Assembly (NCBI GenBank): GCA_003225315.1
Contig: QHZD01000032.1
Span: forward strand, 1-64,000
DNA from: Acidobacteriota bacterium
GTDB taxonomy: Bacteria; Acidobacteriota; Terriglobia; Acidiferrales; UBA7541
DNA: 64,000 nt
Direction of reading: 5' to 3'
The position numbers and the translations under genes are program-made. This document shows, piece by piece, positions 25,965-33,743 of this stretch. The first letter of the stretch is position 1; each line of letters starts with the position of its first letter. The notes under the pieces are model-generated. The model saw nothing but the letters and a program-made list of their open reading frames with translations. It was not told the origin of the DNA and searched no databases.

Positions 25965-26747
25965 ATGGATCTGCGCTTAAAAGGAAAAGTTGTACTAGTG
26001 ACCGGCGGCGCGAAGGGAATCGGCGCGGCGATTGTGCGGGGTTGTTGCGCGGAAGGCGCGATTCCGGTGATTGTGGACCGCGATGAGCAAGCTGGAGAAC
26101 AGCTACAAGCTGAGTTGCGAACCAACCGAGTCGAAACCGGGCTGATCATTGCCGACCTCACCGACGCGGAAGCCTGCGCGAGCGTCGTAGGCGGGACCAT
26201 TCAGAAATTAGGGCGGCTGGACGCGCTGGTAAACAACGCCGGAATCAACGACGGTGTGGGGCTTGAGAATGGCACAACCGAGAAATTTGTAGCTTCGCTG
26301 GCGTGCAATCTGATTCATTACTATGCGATGGCGCACCATGCGCTGGGGGCGCTGAAGAATTCGCGCGGCTCGATCGTTAACATCAGCTCGAAGACTGCGG
26401 TGACCGGACAGGGAGGAACTTCGGGCTATGTGGCGGCGAAGGGAGCGATCCTGGGGCTTACGCGCGAGTGGGCGGCGGAGCTGCTGCCATTCGGAATTCG
26501 CGTGAATGCCGTGGTGCCCGCGGAAGTGATGACGCCGCTTTACCAGCAATGGCTGGGGACGTTTCCCGATCCACAGCAGAAGCTATTGGAGATTGTAGCG
26601 AAGATTCCGCTGGAAAAACGAATGACCAAGGCGGAAGAAATCGCAGCCATGGTGCTATTCCTGATTTCGGAGCAAGCGCATCATATCACCGGGCAGCACT
26701 TGTTCGTCGACGGCGGATACGTGCATTTGGACCGCGCGTTGACGTAA
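25965..26747 (+). CDS. SDR oxidoreductase, L-fucose dehydrogenase-like
   Basis: A 260-residue classical SDR. Motifs are TGGAKGIG (about 13-20), NNAG (about 87-90), the catalytic INISSKTAV and YVAAKGA, and GQHLFVDGGY. SSKTAVTGQGGTSGY around the active site resembles L-fucose dehydrogenases, which oxidise the free sugar to the 1,5-lactone. It begins three bases after the upstream SDR gene and closes the operon. Together with the lactonase, dehydratase, second SDR and hydrolase it makes a complete route from L-fucose (or a stereo-related deoxy sugar) to pyruvate and lactate. Confidence 0.75.
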   Translation: MDLRLKGKVVLVTGGAKGIGAAIVRGCCAEGAIPVIVDRDEQAGEQLQAELRTNRVETGLIIADLTDAEACASVVGGTIQKLGRLDALVNNAGINDGVGLENGTTEKFVASLACNLIHYYAMAHHALGALKNSRGSIVNISSKTAVTGQGGTSGYVAAKGAILGLTREWAAELLPFGIRVNAVVPAEVMTPLYQQWLGTFPDPQQKLLEIVAKIPLEKRMTKAEEIAAMVLFLISEQAHHITGQHLFVDGGYVHLDRALT

Positions 26748-26791
26748 CGGATACGCGGCAGGCAAATTCTGGTGAACTGCCAGCCAGAGAA

Positions 26792-27568
26792 TTACACCCA
26801 ACCTCCGTCAATCACATAACTCTGGCTGGTTATTCCCGCACTGTCATCAGCAGCGAGAAACAAGACAAGCCGCGCAACTTCTTCCGGAGCCAAGCTGCGC
26901 TTGAGAGCCTGGTTGGCCATGATTTCGGCCTCGTATTGCGGCGTCCACCAGAGGCGGCGCTGGCGCTCCGTAAGAATTGCTCCGGGCAAAACACTGTTTA
27001 CACGAATGTTGGATTTTCCGAGTTCGTGGGCCATCGTTCTCGTGAGCCCGACGATGGCCGCTTTGCACGCGACGTAAGCGGGCATACCGGTTGAAGGAAT
27101 GATCCAGCCGATCGAGCTCATGTTGATGATGGAGCCGCCGCCCGCGGCGATCATGCGCGGAGCTACTGCTTGGATGGCAAAAAACTGATGGCGCAGATTG
27201 ATGGCCATTCGCGCATCCCAGTATTCCGGAGTCACGTCGGCATAAGAGTGGCGGTCGTCGCTGGCGGCATTGTTGACGAGAACGTTGACGGCCCCGAGAG
27301 TCGCCTCGACCTGCGCGATCGCAGATCGCAGTGCAGCGATATCGGTCAAGTCGCAAGCCAAGAATAGAGGTGCGTGTGCGCAGCGCGGAGAGATTTCCGC
27401 GACTAATTGCGAGGAGGCATTTGCGTCGATGTCTAGAAACGCTACCCGGGAACCCTGGAATGCGAACTCTTGGACAATGGCGGCGCCAATCCCGGTCGCG
27501 CCTCCGGTTACGAGAACTACGTGTTCGCGGAGGCTTGGGTACGAAGCGAACTGATCTTTTTCTTTCAT
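26792..27568 (-). CDS. SDR oxidoreductase, D-xylose/L-arabinose 1-dehydrogenase-like
   Basis: A 258-residue classical SDR. It contains TGGATGIG, VNNAASDDRH, PEYWDARMAINLRHQFFA, INMSSIG with YVACKAA, TERQRRLWW and SYVIDGGWV. The NNAxxDDRH and RQRRLW blocks are characteristic of XylB-type D-xylose (or L-arabinose) 1-dehydrogenases of oxidative pentose pathways. The ATG at 27568 follows the family start; the open stretch upstream is spacer. It converges on the deoxy-sugar operon with a 44-base gap, so it may widen the substrate range of the same pathway. Confidence 0.75.
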   Translation of the reverse strand: MKEKDQFASYPSLREHVVLVTGGATGIGAAIVQEFAFQGSRVAFLDIDANASSQLVAEISPRCAHAPLFLACDLTDIAALRSAIAQVEATLGAVNVLVNNAASDDRHSYADVTPEYWDARMAINLRHQFFAIQAVAPRMIAAGGGSIINMSSIGWIIPSTGMPAYVACKAAIVGLTRTMAHELGKSNIRVNSVLPGAILTERQRRLWWTPQYEAEIMANQALKRSLAPEEVARLVLFLAADDSAGITSQSYVIDGGWV

Positions 27569-27741
27569 GTTGAGCAACAGCCTGAGTGTAGAACTGCTGC
27601 ACCTTTTTACTACGTTTTGATTCGAATGGAACCCACAAGTCGCAGAAAACGAAAAAAAGTGGGGAATTGGCGCGCGAGTAAACTGACTCAGCTCCCGCAC
27701 AGCTCCATGAGGTAGCAGGTGAAGGAAGATGGAAAATGTTC

Positions 27742-27747
27742 TAGAAT
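27742..27747 (+). promoter_or_regulatory. -10 element TAGAAT of the tRNA gene
   Basis: TAGAAT lies 15 bases before the 5' end of tRNA-Ala. No convincing -35 is visible at standard spacing. Confidence 0.4.
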
Positions 27748-27762
27748 GATTCGTTGAGGAAT

Positions 27763-27838
27763 GGGCGTGTAGCTCAGCTGGGAGAGCACCTGCTTTGCAA
27801 GCAGGGGGTCGCCGGTTCGATCCCGGTCACGTCCACCA
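27763..27838 (+). tRNA. tRNA-Ala (anticodon UGC)
   Basis: A complete 76-base cloverleaf. The acceptor stem GGGCGTG pairs with CACGTCC including one G-T pair. The D arm contains AGCTCAGCTGGGAGAGC, the anticodon stem CCTGC/GCAGG encloses the loop TTTGCAA with anticodon TGC, and the T arm carries GGTTCGATCC. The CCA end is encoded. No integrase gene or attachment duplication is seen beside it. Confidence 0.97.
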
Positions 27839-28139
27839 ACCATCTGCCCGCAATCTCCATTGCTCACTAGGGCGTTGTCTCGGTGTTTCGTGTGACTGCT
27901 TGAACCTGCCCACACGGTCCGAGTGGCTTCTAAATTGACAACTCAATATGTCCGGTTTCAACTTTCCCATTCGTCATCTAGCTGTAGGCCGTAATCAGGC
28001 TCTGAATAAGAGACGCCAGCCGGCAAGGCGTCGCTCGAATCAATGATCGTTGATGCCCCTGGGGATGGGTTAGGTTTGTCGAGAATCGGCCTCCCGCATT
28101 CCGCGCAAACTCTTGTTGCTAAACGACTTGTGACCGTTT
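27839..28139. other. Gene-free spacer between tRNA-Ala and trehalase
   Basis: About 300 bases in which I see no gene, repeat or strong hairpin. It should hold the trehalase promoter, but no clear -35/-10 pair stands out. Confidence 0.5.
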
Positions 28140-29912
28140 ATGCTCACTCAATACATGCACCCCGGAAGCGTTGCTGCGTCTCCCACGGCCTTGCTTTGGC
28201 CCCCTGCCAAACGACTGCGGCCGCTTTTTTTGACCTTGCTTCTCGTGCTGATTCCTGCCCCCATTTCGGCTCAGCAATCGCACAAAGATGCGAGCGCCGG
28301 GCTCGAGCCGATTCGCTCCTATATCTCCGCCGGATGGAACACACTCTCCCGTTCTCTTTCTGACTGTGCCACCTTCAGCGATACAAAACTGACCACTGCG
28401 CCACAACTCTACCTTCCCGCCGACTTTCCCGTGCCGGAATCCGTGAAACAACTCGAGACTCGTTGCAAGATTCAAGTCAAAAGTTTGGCCGCGTCCGCCA
28501 GTCATCTGGGAATGAGCGCGGCCCAATCCATCGATCCCCCCGGGTTGCTCTACCTGGAGAACCGCTACGTTGTCCCCGGCGGAAGGTTCAACGAAATGTA
28601 CGGATGGGACAGTTACTTCATCATCGTCGGGCTTCTCCGCGATGGCCGGCTCGATCTTGCCCGCGACATGGTGAACAATTTCCTGTTCGAAGTCGAGCAC
28701 TACGGCGCCGTTCTGAACGCCAACCGGACCTACTACCTCACGCGGTCCCAGCCTCCTTTCCTGACTTCCATGATTCTGGGCGTCTACGGTGCGCAGAAGG
28801 CCGCAGGCCATGAAGATCGCAAGTGGCTCGAAAAGGCTTACCAACTGGCTGTCAAGGATCACAGCCTGTGGGTTGCGGAACCTCATCTCGCTGGTTCCAC
28901 GGGACTCTCGCGTTATTTCGATTTTGGAGACGGCCCCGCGCCCGAAAGCGTGAAGGACGAGACAGGTCACTATCGAGAAGTGGTTGCCTACATCGTGGCT
29001 CATCCGGATGTGGACCAGAGCCTCGTCGTTAGAAAAGCGCCCGGGCAAACTGCTTCTCCCAGCGCCGGCTCGACGTACTCCCTTCAGGTTTGCGACGTTG
29101 CCCGCACGATAGCCAAGACGGATTGCACCGTCGCCGCAGACGTGGCGTTGACCGCGGACTTTTACAAGGGCGACCGCTCCATGCGCGAATCCGGCTATGA
29201 CATTTCCTTTCGCTTTGGCCCGTACGGAGCGGGAACGCATCACTTCGCCCCGGTCTGCCTCAATAGCCTGCTTTATAAGTCCGAAAAAGATCTCGAAGAG
29301 ATAAGCAAGCTTCTGGGCCGCAGAGAAGACGCGGAACAGTGGCAGAAGCGCGCCGAAGAACGCAAAGCAGCCGTCCAGAAGTATCTTTGGAATAGCCAGC
29401 GCGGCCTGTTCGTGGACTACGACTTCGCGCATCAGGCGCAATCGTCCTACGATTATGTAACGACCTTCTTCCCGCTGTGGGCGGGCATCGCGACGCCGGA
29501 GCAGGCGCAAGCGCTGGTGAAGCACCTCCCCACGTTTGAGCAGCCCGGCGGACTGGTCATGAGCCCTCACGAAACGGGCGGCCAGTGGGACTTCCCGTAC
29601 GCCTGGGCGCCCGATCAGCTGATTGCTGACGAAGGCTTGCGGAAATACGGATTCAACAAGGAAGCCGACCGCGTATCCTACGAATTTCTCTCCACCGTGG
29701 CGGAGAATTTCCGGCGCGACGGAACCATTCGGGAAAAATACAACGCGGTCACGCGCTCGTCCGAAACCCAGGTGACCGCAGGCTACCACATGAACATTGT
29801 GGGCTTTGGCTGGACGAACGGAGTGTTCCTGGAGCTCCTGCACGAATTGCCCGCGGAGATGGTACAGAAGCTCGCTGGCGAGCAGGGTAGCAGCGCGGCG
29901 GCGACGCATTAG
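28140..29912 (+). CDS. treA: Secreted alpha,alpha-trehalase (GH37)
   Basis: A 590-residue glycosidase that splits trehalose into two glucoses, probably in the periplasm. A signal peptide ends near PISAQQ (about 43-46). GH37 signature 1 is PGGRFNEMYGWDSYF (146-160) and signature 2 is QWDFPYAWAPDQ (about 482-493). The region ESGYDISFRFG contains the general-acid Asp in place of the usual ESGWDFSSRW, and REKYNAV carries the C-terminal Glu. It is on the plus strand and converges on a TPR gene. It fits with the other glycosidases at 44848-52260. Confidence 0.9.
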   Translation: MLTQYMHPGSVAASPTALLWPPAKRLRPLFLTLLLVLIPAPISAQQSHKDASAGLEPIRSYISAGWNTLSRSLSDCATFSDTKLTTAPQLYLPADFPVPESVKQLETRCKIQVKSLAASASHLGMSAAQSIDPPGLLYLENRYVVPGGRFNEMYGWDSYFIIVGLLRDGRLDLARDMVNNFLFEVEHYGAVLNANRTYYLTRSQPPFLTSMILGVYGAQKAAGHEDRKWLEKAYQLAVKDHSLWVAEPHLAGSTGLSRYFDFGDGPAPESVKDETGHYREVVAYIVAHPDVDQSLVVRKAPGQTASPSAGSTYSLQVCDVARTIAKTDCTVAADVALTADFYKGDRSMRESGYDISFRFGPYGAGTHHFAPVCLNSLLYKSEKDLEEISKLLGRREDAEQWQKRAEERKAAVQKYLWNSQRGLFVDYDFAHQAQSSYDYVTTFFPLWAGIATPEQAQALVKHLPTFEQPGGLVMSPHETGGQWDFPYAWAPDQLIADEGLRKYGFNKEADRVSYEFLSTVAENFRRDGTIREKYNAVTRSSETQVTAGYHMNIVGFGWTNGVFLELLHELPAEMVQKLAGEQGSSAAATH

Positions 29913-29948
29913 GAGTAGTTGCCAGCGTGTGCTGGCAAAGCTGCTCCG
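29911..29948. terminator. Hairpin between convergent trehalase and TPR genes
   Basis: TTGCCAGC (29919-29926) and GCTGGCAA (29931-29938) form a perfect 8-bp stem with loop GTGT. The stem extends imperfectly to GGAG...CTCC. There is no long T-run, so bidirectional termination is a guess. Confidence 0.5.
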
Positions 29949-29977
29949 GTGATTTTCCCAAGCGGTAAATACTCTGC

Positions 29978-31063
29978 TCAGGGTTTCGCGTCCTTCTGCA
30001 CTTGCAACTGTTCCGATAATTTCAGTTCGCGCTCCGCGTCTTCCATCCTGCCTAGCTCCCTGTAAGCCTGCCCAAGCAAATGGTGAGGAATCGGATTGTT
30101 GGGATCCATGGCCAGCGCGCGTTGCAAGGCGCGCACCGCAAGCGCGGTTTCGCCTTTTTTCTCCAGCACCTTGCCCATGAGGATGTATGGCCCCGTCGAC
30201 GTCGCATCCAGCCAAATGGACCGCTGCAAAAGTTTTTCCGCCTCCTCGTACTTTTGCTGCCGCGTATAAGCATCCGCCAATTTGTAATAGACGGCAGCAT
30301 CTCCCGGATTGAGCTCCAGTTCCTTCTGAAATTGTTCGGCAGCTTCCGGCAGGCGCGATTTGTAGAGATAAAGTTCGCCGAGCAGCAGGTGTACGCGCGG
30401 CAGCTTCGGGTCGAGCTCCATCGCCTTCTTCGCGTATTCCTCGGCGACGGGATCGTAATCTTGCCGGAGCAGCATGCGCGCGGTGAAGAGGTAGCTGGCC
30501 GCCGAGTCCGCCGCCACGCCAAACATCTTTGCGAATGCCTTGCGCGCGCTGGCGTAGTCTTTCGTCTGGATGTAGCAAATCCCCAGAATGTAGGAAGCAT
30601 CTACGTTCGCGCTGGGATACCACGTCTGCACCTTTTCCAGCGGCCCAATGGCTTCCGCGGGCCTTCCCGCCAGGTAATACGAGAGCCCCATCAGCTGAAT
30701 TGCTTCGCTATCACCCGGATCTTCCTCCAACGCCTTCTTGAAGCTCGCCACCGCCTTCAGATAGTCGTTCTTCTTATAGTAGGTAACCCCCAGCTCGCGA
30801 GGAATCCCCTTCGATGCAGGCTCTTGCAGAGCCAATGCCTGAAGTCTCGTAATTGCCTCATCAAATTTGCCCTGCTCTGAAAGCCGGCGTGATTCGGCGA
30901 ACGCCGGGTCTTGTGAACTGCCCGGCACTTGCTGGGCTGCCATGCCTGACCGCGTGGGCACTCCACAAAAAATCGTATGCGCCGACACTCCGCCACAGGC
31001 GTGCACAAGATCACCGATTAGCCCCACGGCTAGAATGGCGATGATTTTCCAGACCTTGCGCAC
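29978..31063 (-). CDS. Exported TPR-repeat protein
   Basis: A 361-residue protein with an N-terminal hydrophobic export segment (about 5-24, KIIAILAVGLIGDLVHACGG, possibly a lipobox region) and about eight TPR units from residue 60 to the end. Clear units include GIPRELGVTYYKKNDYLKAV and AAVYYKLADAYTRQQKYEEA. The GTG start at 31063 is preceded by GAGGG at seven bases; a TTG at 31138 is a weaker alternative. It lies downstream of the heme-copper-TPR gene, with an 81-base gap, so the three genes 33585 to 29978 are likely one transcript. TPRs suggest a scaffold role. Confidence 0.75.
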   Translation of the reverse strand: MRKVWKIIAILAVGLIGDLVHACGGVSAHTIFCGVPTRSGMAAQQVPGSSQDPAFAESRRLSEQGKFDEAITRLQALALQEPASKGIPRELGVTYYKKNDYLKAVASFKKALEEDPGDSEAIQLMGLSYYLAGRPAEAIGPLEKVQTWYPSANVDASYILGICYIQTKDYASARKAFAKMFGVAADSAASYLFTARMLLRQDYDPVAEEYAKKAMELDPKLPRVHLLLGELYLYKSRLPEAAEQFQKELELNPGDAAVYYKLADAYTRQQKYEEAEKLLQRSIWLDATSTGPYILMGKVLEKKGETALAVRALQRALAMDPNNPIPHHLLGQAYRELGRMEDAERELKLSEQLQVQKDAKP

Positions 31064-31144
31064 GTTCAAGCCCTCAAGTGCCGCTGCCGCGAGTCCGATC
31101 TTTAATCCCGATACTTTTTCAACCTCAGGGATAAGCAACTCCGT

Positions 31145-32992
31145 TTACTGCTTAAGATACTTCGGATCTCGGCTGATTTGTTCGAGATTCTCGCGGGCTA
31201 GCTTGTGACTGGGATCAATCTGCAGGGCGCGCTGAAAATGCAGCTTCGCTTCGGGCAGGTTGCCCGTTTCGGCCAGAGCGCTGCCCAAGTTGGCCTCCGC
31301 GTTAGCATCGTTTGGATGCAGGCGGATAGCCGCGCGATAGTGCTCAATTGCTTCGACGAATCTATCCTGAGAGGCAAGAGCATTTGCCAAATTGTAATGA
31401 GCGTCGAAGTTGTCTGGCTGCGCCCGAAGGGCAGCATACAGATATGGCAGAGCCTCGCCAATTCGTCCCGCGGCCAGGAGAGAGGCGCCTAGGGCGTTGT
31501 TGGCAGTCGCATCTTGTGGGCGAAGTCGCACTGCAAGTCCGAAGTGCTTGATCGCCTCGCCTTGCACACCGCGAGTCTGAAGCATGGCTGCGAGGTTGTA
31601 GTGCGCCTCGAAATCCGCGGAGTTTTTTTCTAAGTTGTGCCGCGCCATGGCTTCCTGCAGCAACATACGCGGATCGAAGGTTGCCTCGCGCGAGGCATGC
31701 GGGAGGACCTGAAGCCACAAGTGAGCCATCTCATCGCTGGAGCGATTTCCGGCGACGACGCGGCGTGGAGGGTCGTTTGGGTTAGCGGGATTATCGCTGG
31801 AGTTGTCGTAGAGATAGCGCATGGTGATTGTGGTTCCCTTCGGTAAAGACACTGGATCCGCATAGCGGTAGACAGCTTGCCAGTTCAAGTCCCATTGCGG
31901 AATATGAATCAGTGTTCTTGCCGAGCCGTCCGGCAGAATGGCAAGAGCTTGCAGATCCTTGCCGAGATAATGCGCGTGCGGATAGATCGCGAGCACATCT
32001 ACATCGACCGGAAGCGTGAATTCGTCCGTGACCAGGAAACGCCTTTCACCGGGTGGGATGTCCAGCTGCCTGTCGTTTTCCAATTGGAGCAGCAGCGGGA
32101 AAAGAGTCGCGGTTCTATCGGTGAAGTAGAGACCAAGACTTGGCTGGATCTTCTCCGGCTTGCCCGAAGGCTGTAAGTGGATGTTCAGAACGAGGTCAGT
32201 GTCCTTGTCCAGGCGCAGAGACATGCCTTCGGGTTCCGGCCTGGGCACGGTCCCCGGCTTCCAGAAAAGGAAGTGACTGTCCGGATCGAAGGCTTCCGAT
32301 TCAATCTTCAGCTCCATTCCAGCGAAACCCGCGCCACGCTCTGACTCCTGGCGACGCGCGGCTTGATTGCGATCCACAAGGATGTTCGCGTGATGAACAA
32401 CGCGTTTGTCGCCGGGTCGAATCTCGATGGCTTTCAGCCAACGCGTTCGATCAACGGGCGCTCGAAAGATGAAATTCCAATAGGTGTCGGAGCCACTCGG
32501 GGGAAGGATGAATGGTTTTTCCGCTTCTACAATTTCATCCGGACGGCCGAGCTGCCAGCCGGGGACAAATTGTGGCGCGCGAGGCAGATCGGTGGGAGCG
32601 CCCTCGACAGCTCCTTGCTCGACCCACCTTTGAATAAGGGCAATTTGCTCGTCGGACAGGCGGAGTTCGTCGACAAATCTCAACTCCTGCGGCTCCGGGA
32701 GCCACGGGGGCATGAAGCGTTTGGAAGTTACGACGGCGATCTGCCGCGCGCGCGCCTTTGCATCTCCATACGTAAGTAGCGGAAAAGGGCCAGCTTCGCC
32801 GGGCCGGTGGCACGGCGCGCAGTACCGGAAAAAGATGGGAGCGATATCGCGATTGAAAGTGGTCTGCTGTCCGATGGACGGGGGGGACTGCCAATCGGCA
32901 CTCATGTGTGAGGCATAGGAGGCATAGGCCGCCACGGCAGCAGAGCCCAATCCCACTATGCATGCAACGATGATTCGGCCCGAAGAGGTCAT
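31145..32992 (-). CDS. Fusion: c-type heme + copper monooxygenase-like + TPR protein
   Basis: A 615-residue exported protein with three parts. A signal/anchor (about 6-25) precedes a cytochrome c-type domain with FRYCAPCHRPGEAG (CxxCH at 58-62) and RFMPPWLPE, where the Met may be the axial ligand. The middle, about 150-420, resembles copper type II ascorbate-dependent monooxygenases, with KRVVHHANILVD and YPHAHYLGKD as His-His and HxH copper sites. The last 190 residues hold about five TPRs. The ATG at 32992 overlaps the stop of the upstream redoxin gene (ATGA). Oxidation of an unknown periplasmic substrate is the inferred role. Confidence 0.75.
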   Translation of the reverse strand: MTSSGRIIVACIVGLGSAAVAAYASYASHMSADWQSPPSIGQQTTFNRDIAPIFFRYCAPCHRPGEAGPFPLLTYGDAKARARQIAVVTSKRFMPPWLPEPQELRFVDELRLSDEQIALIQRWVEQGAVEGAPTDLPRAPQFVPGWQLGRPDEIVEAEKPFILPPSGSDTYWNFIFRAPVDRTRWLKAIEIRPGDKRVVHHANILVDRNQAARRQESERGAGFAGMELKIESEAFDPDSHFLFWKPGTVPRPEPEGMSLRLDKDTDLVLNIHLQPSGKPEKIQPSLGLYFTDRTATLFPLLLQLENDRQLDIPPGERRFLVTDEFTLPVDVDVLAIYPHAHYLGKDLQALAILPDGSARTLIHIPQWDLNWQAVYRYADPVSLPKGTTITMRYLYDNSSDNPANPNDPPRRVVAGNRSSDEMAHLWLQVLPHASREATFDPRMLLQEAMARHNLEKNSADFEAHYNLAAMLQTRGVQGEAIKHFGLAVRLRPQDATANNALGASLLAAGRIGEALPYLYAALRAQPDNFDAHYNLANALASQDRFVEAIEHYRAAIRLHPNDANAEANLGSALAETGNLPEAKLHFQRALQIDPSHKLARENLEQISRDPKYLKQ

Positions 32993-33585
32993 TCGGCTTC
33001 CGCGATAAAGCATCCCACGCCGGGAGTATTGGGTGGCGGTGTTTTCCCGGTCAGTGCGGCCTGGATGGCATCGTCGAGTTCGTGCGTGGTGGCGGCGGGA
33101 CGGGCGCGTCCGAAATCCTGGTACAAGTCATCAATACGGCCGTGATAGAGCAAGTGGTGATTGGCGTCGAAAACAGCCGCCTCCGGCGTGACCTGCACTT
33201 GGGCCTGGGCGACAAGTGCGTGCTGTGGATCGCGCAGCGTGGGGAGCTTGTAGCCATATTCGTGTTCGTGTTGGCGGATTTTCTCAGCGGTGGATGTCCT
33301 GCTGGGATAGACGAGCCACACGGCTACCTTGCCGCTGTACTCCGAGCTGATTCGCTGAATCAACGGCGCATACCGGTTGGAGATCGGGCAGTCCGTACGC
33401 ACGAAGATGAGCACAACAGGCTTCCCTGAAGCTGTCAAAAAGGGATCTGCCCGCGTACCGTCGAGATGCAGGGCCGTCTTTTGGGGGGCTGCCGAACAGG
33501 CCAACGCTAGCAGAAGAAATGCTGCCGCCAGACGGGACGGGAGGATGAATAACAGTCTCGGCGAAGTAAGGCCAGGGCGATGCAT
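32989..33585 (-). CDS. Exported redoxin/thioredoxin-fold protein
   Basis: A 198-residue protein with a signal peptide ending near LLALACSAA (about 25-33; Cys30 could be lipidated). A thioredoxin-fold domain follows, with VVLIFVRTDCPISNRYAP (57-74). Cys66 is in the active-site position but the second Cys of a CxxC is absent (DCPIS); another Cys sits in GVGCFIAE near the C-terminus. The pattern resembles AhpC/TSA- or SCO-like redoxins. Its stop overlaps the start of the heme-copper-TPR gene, so the two are translationally coupled and may act together, for example in copper or electron delivery. Confidence 0.75.
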   Translation of the reverse strand: MHRPGLTSPRLLFILPSRLAAAFLLLALACSAAPQKTALHLDGTRADPFLTASGKPVVLIFVRTDCPISNRYAPLIQRISSEYSGKVAVWLVYPSRTSTAEKIRQHEHEYGYKLPTLRDPQHALVAQAQVQVTPEAAVFDANHHLLYHGRIDDLYQDFGRARPAATTHELDDAIQAALTGKTPPPNTPGVGCFIAEAE

Positions 33586-33689
33586 GAGTATATTCCGGGG
33601 ATGAGCACGAAGATTCTACTTCGCCGTAGAGCGCCCTGTCTAATACCCAAGCCTCTTTGCTAGCCGTTCTGCACAAGCCAAGAGTCAAA

Positions 33690-33715
33690 ACGGGGAGCCT
33701 GTGAAGGCTCCCCGT
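33690..33715 (-). terminator. Rho-independent terminator of the TonB receptor gene
   Basis: Read on the minus strand, ACGGGGAGCC pairs with GGCTCCCCGT over 10 bp with a 6-base loop and is followed by TTTT. It lies about 30 bases after the receptor stop codon. Confidence 0.85.
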
Positions 33716-33743
33716 CGGGGTGGTAAGGCGTCTTTTGTCTTTG

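Noticed and set aside
27763-28139. tRNA-Ala as an integration site
   Set aside because: No integrase gene, no duplicated tRNA 3' end and no compositional change were seen downstream.
28119-30623. 834-codon open frame on the minus strand
   Set aside because: It is antisense to the clearly coding trehalase (GH37 signatures) and to part of the TPR gene. Its protein is Arg/Gly-rich with no domain, as expected from GC-rich codon bias.
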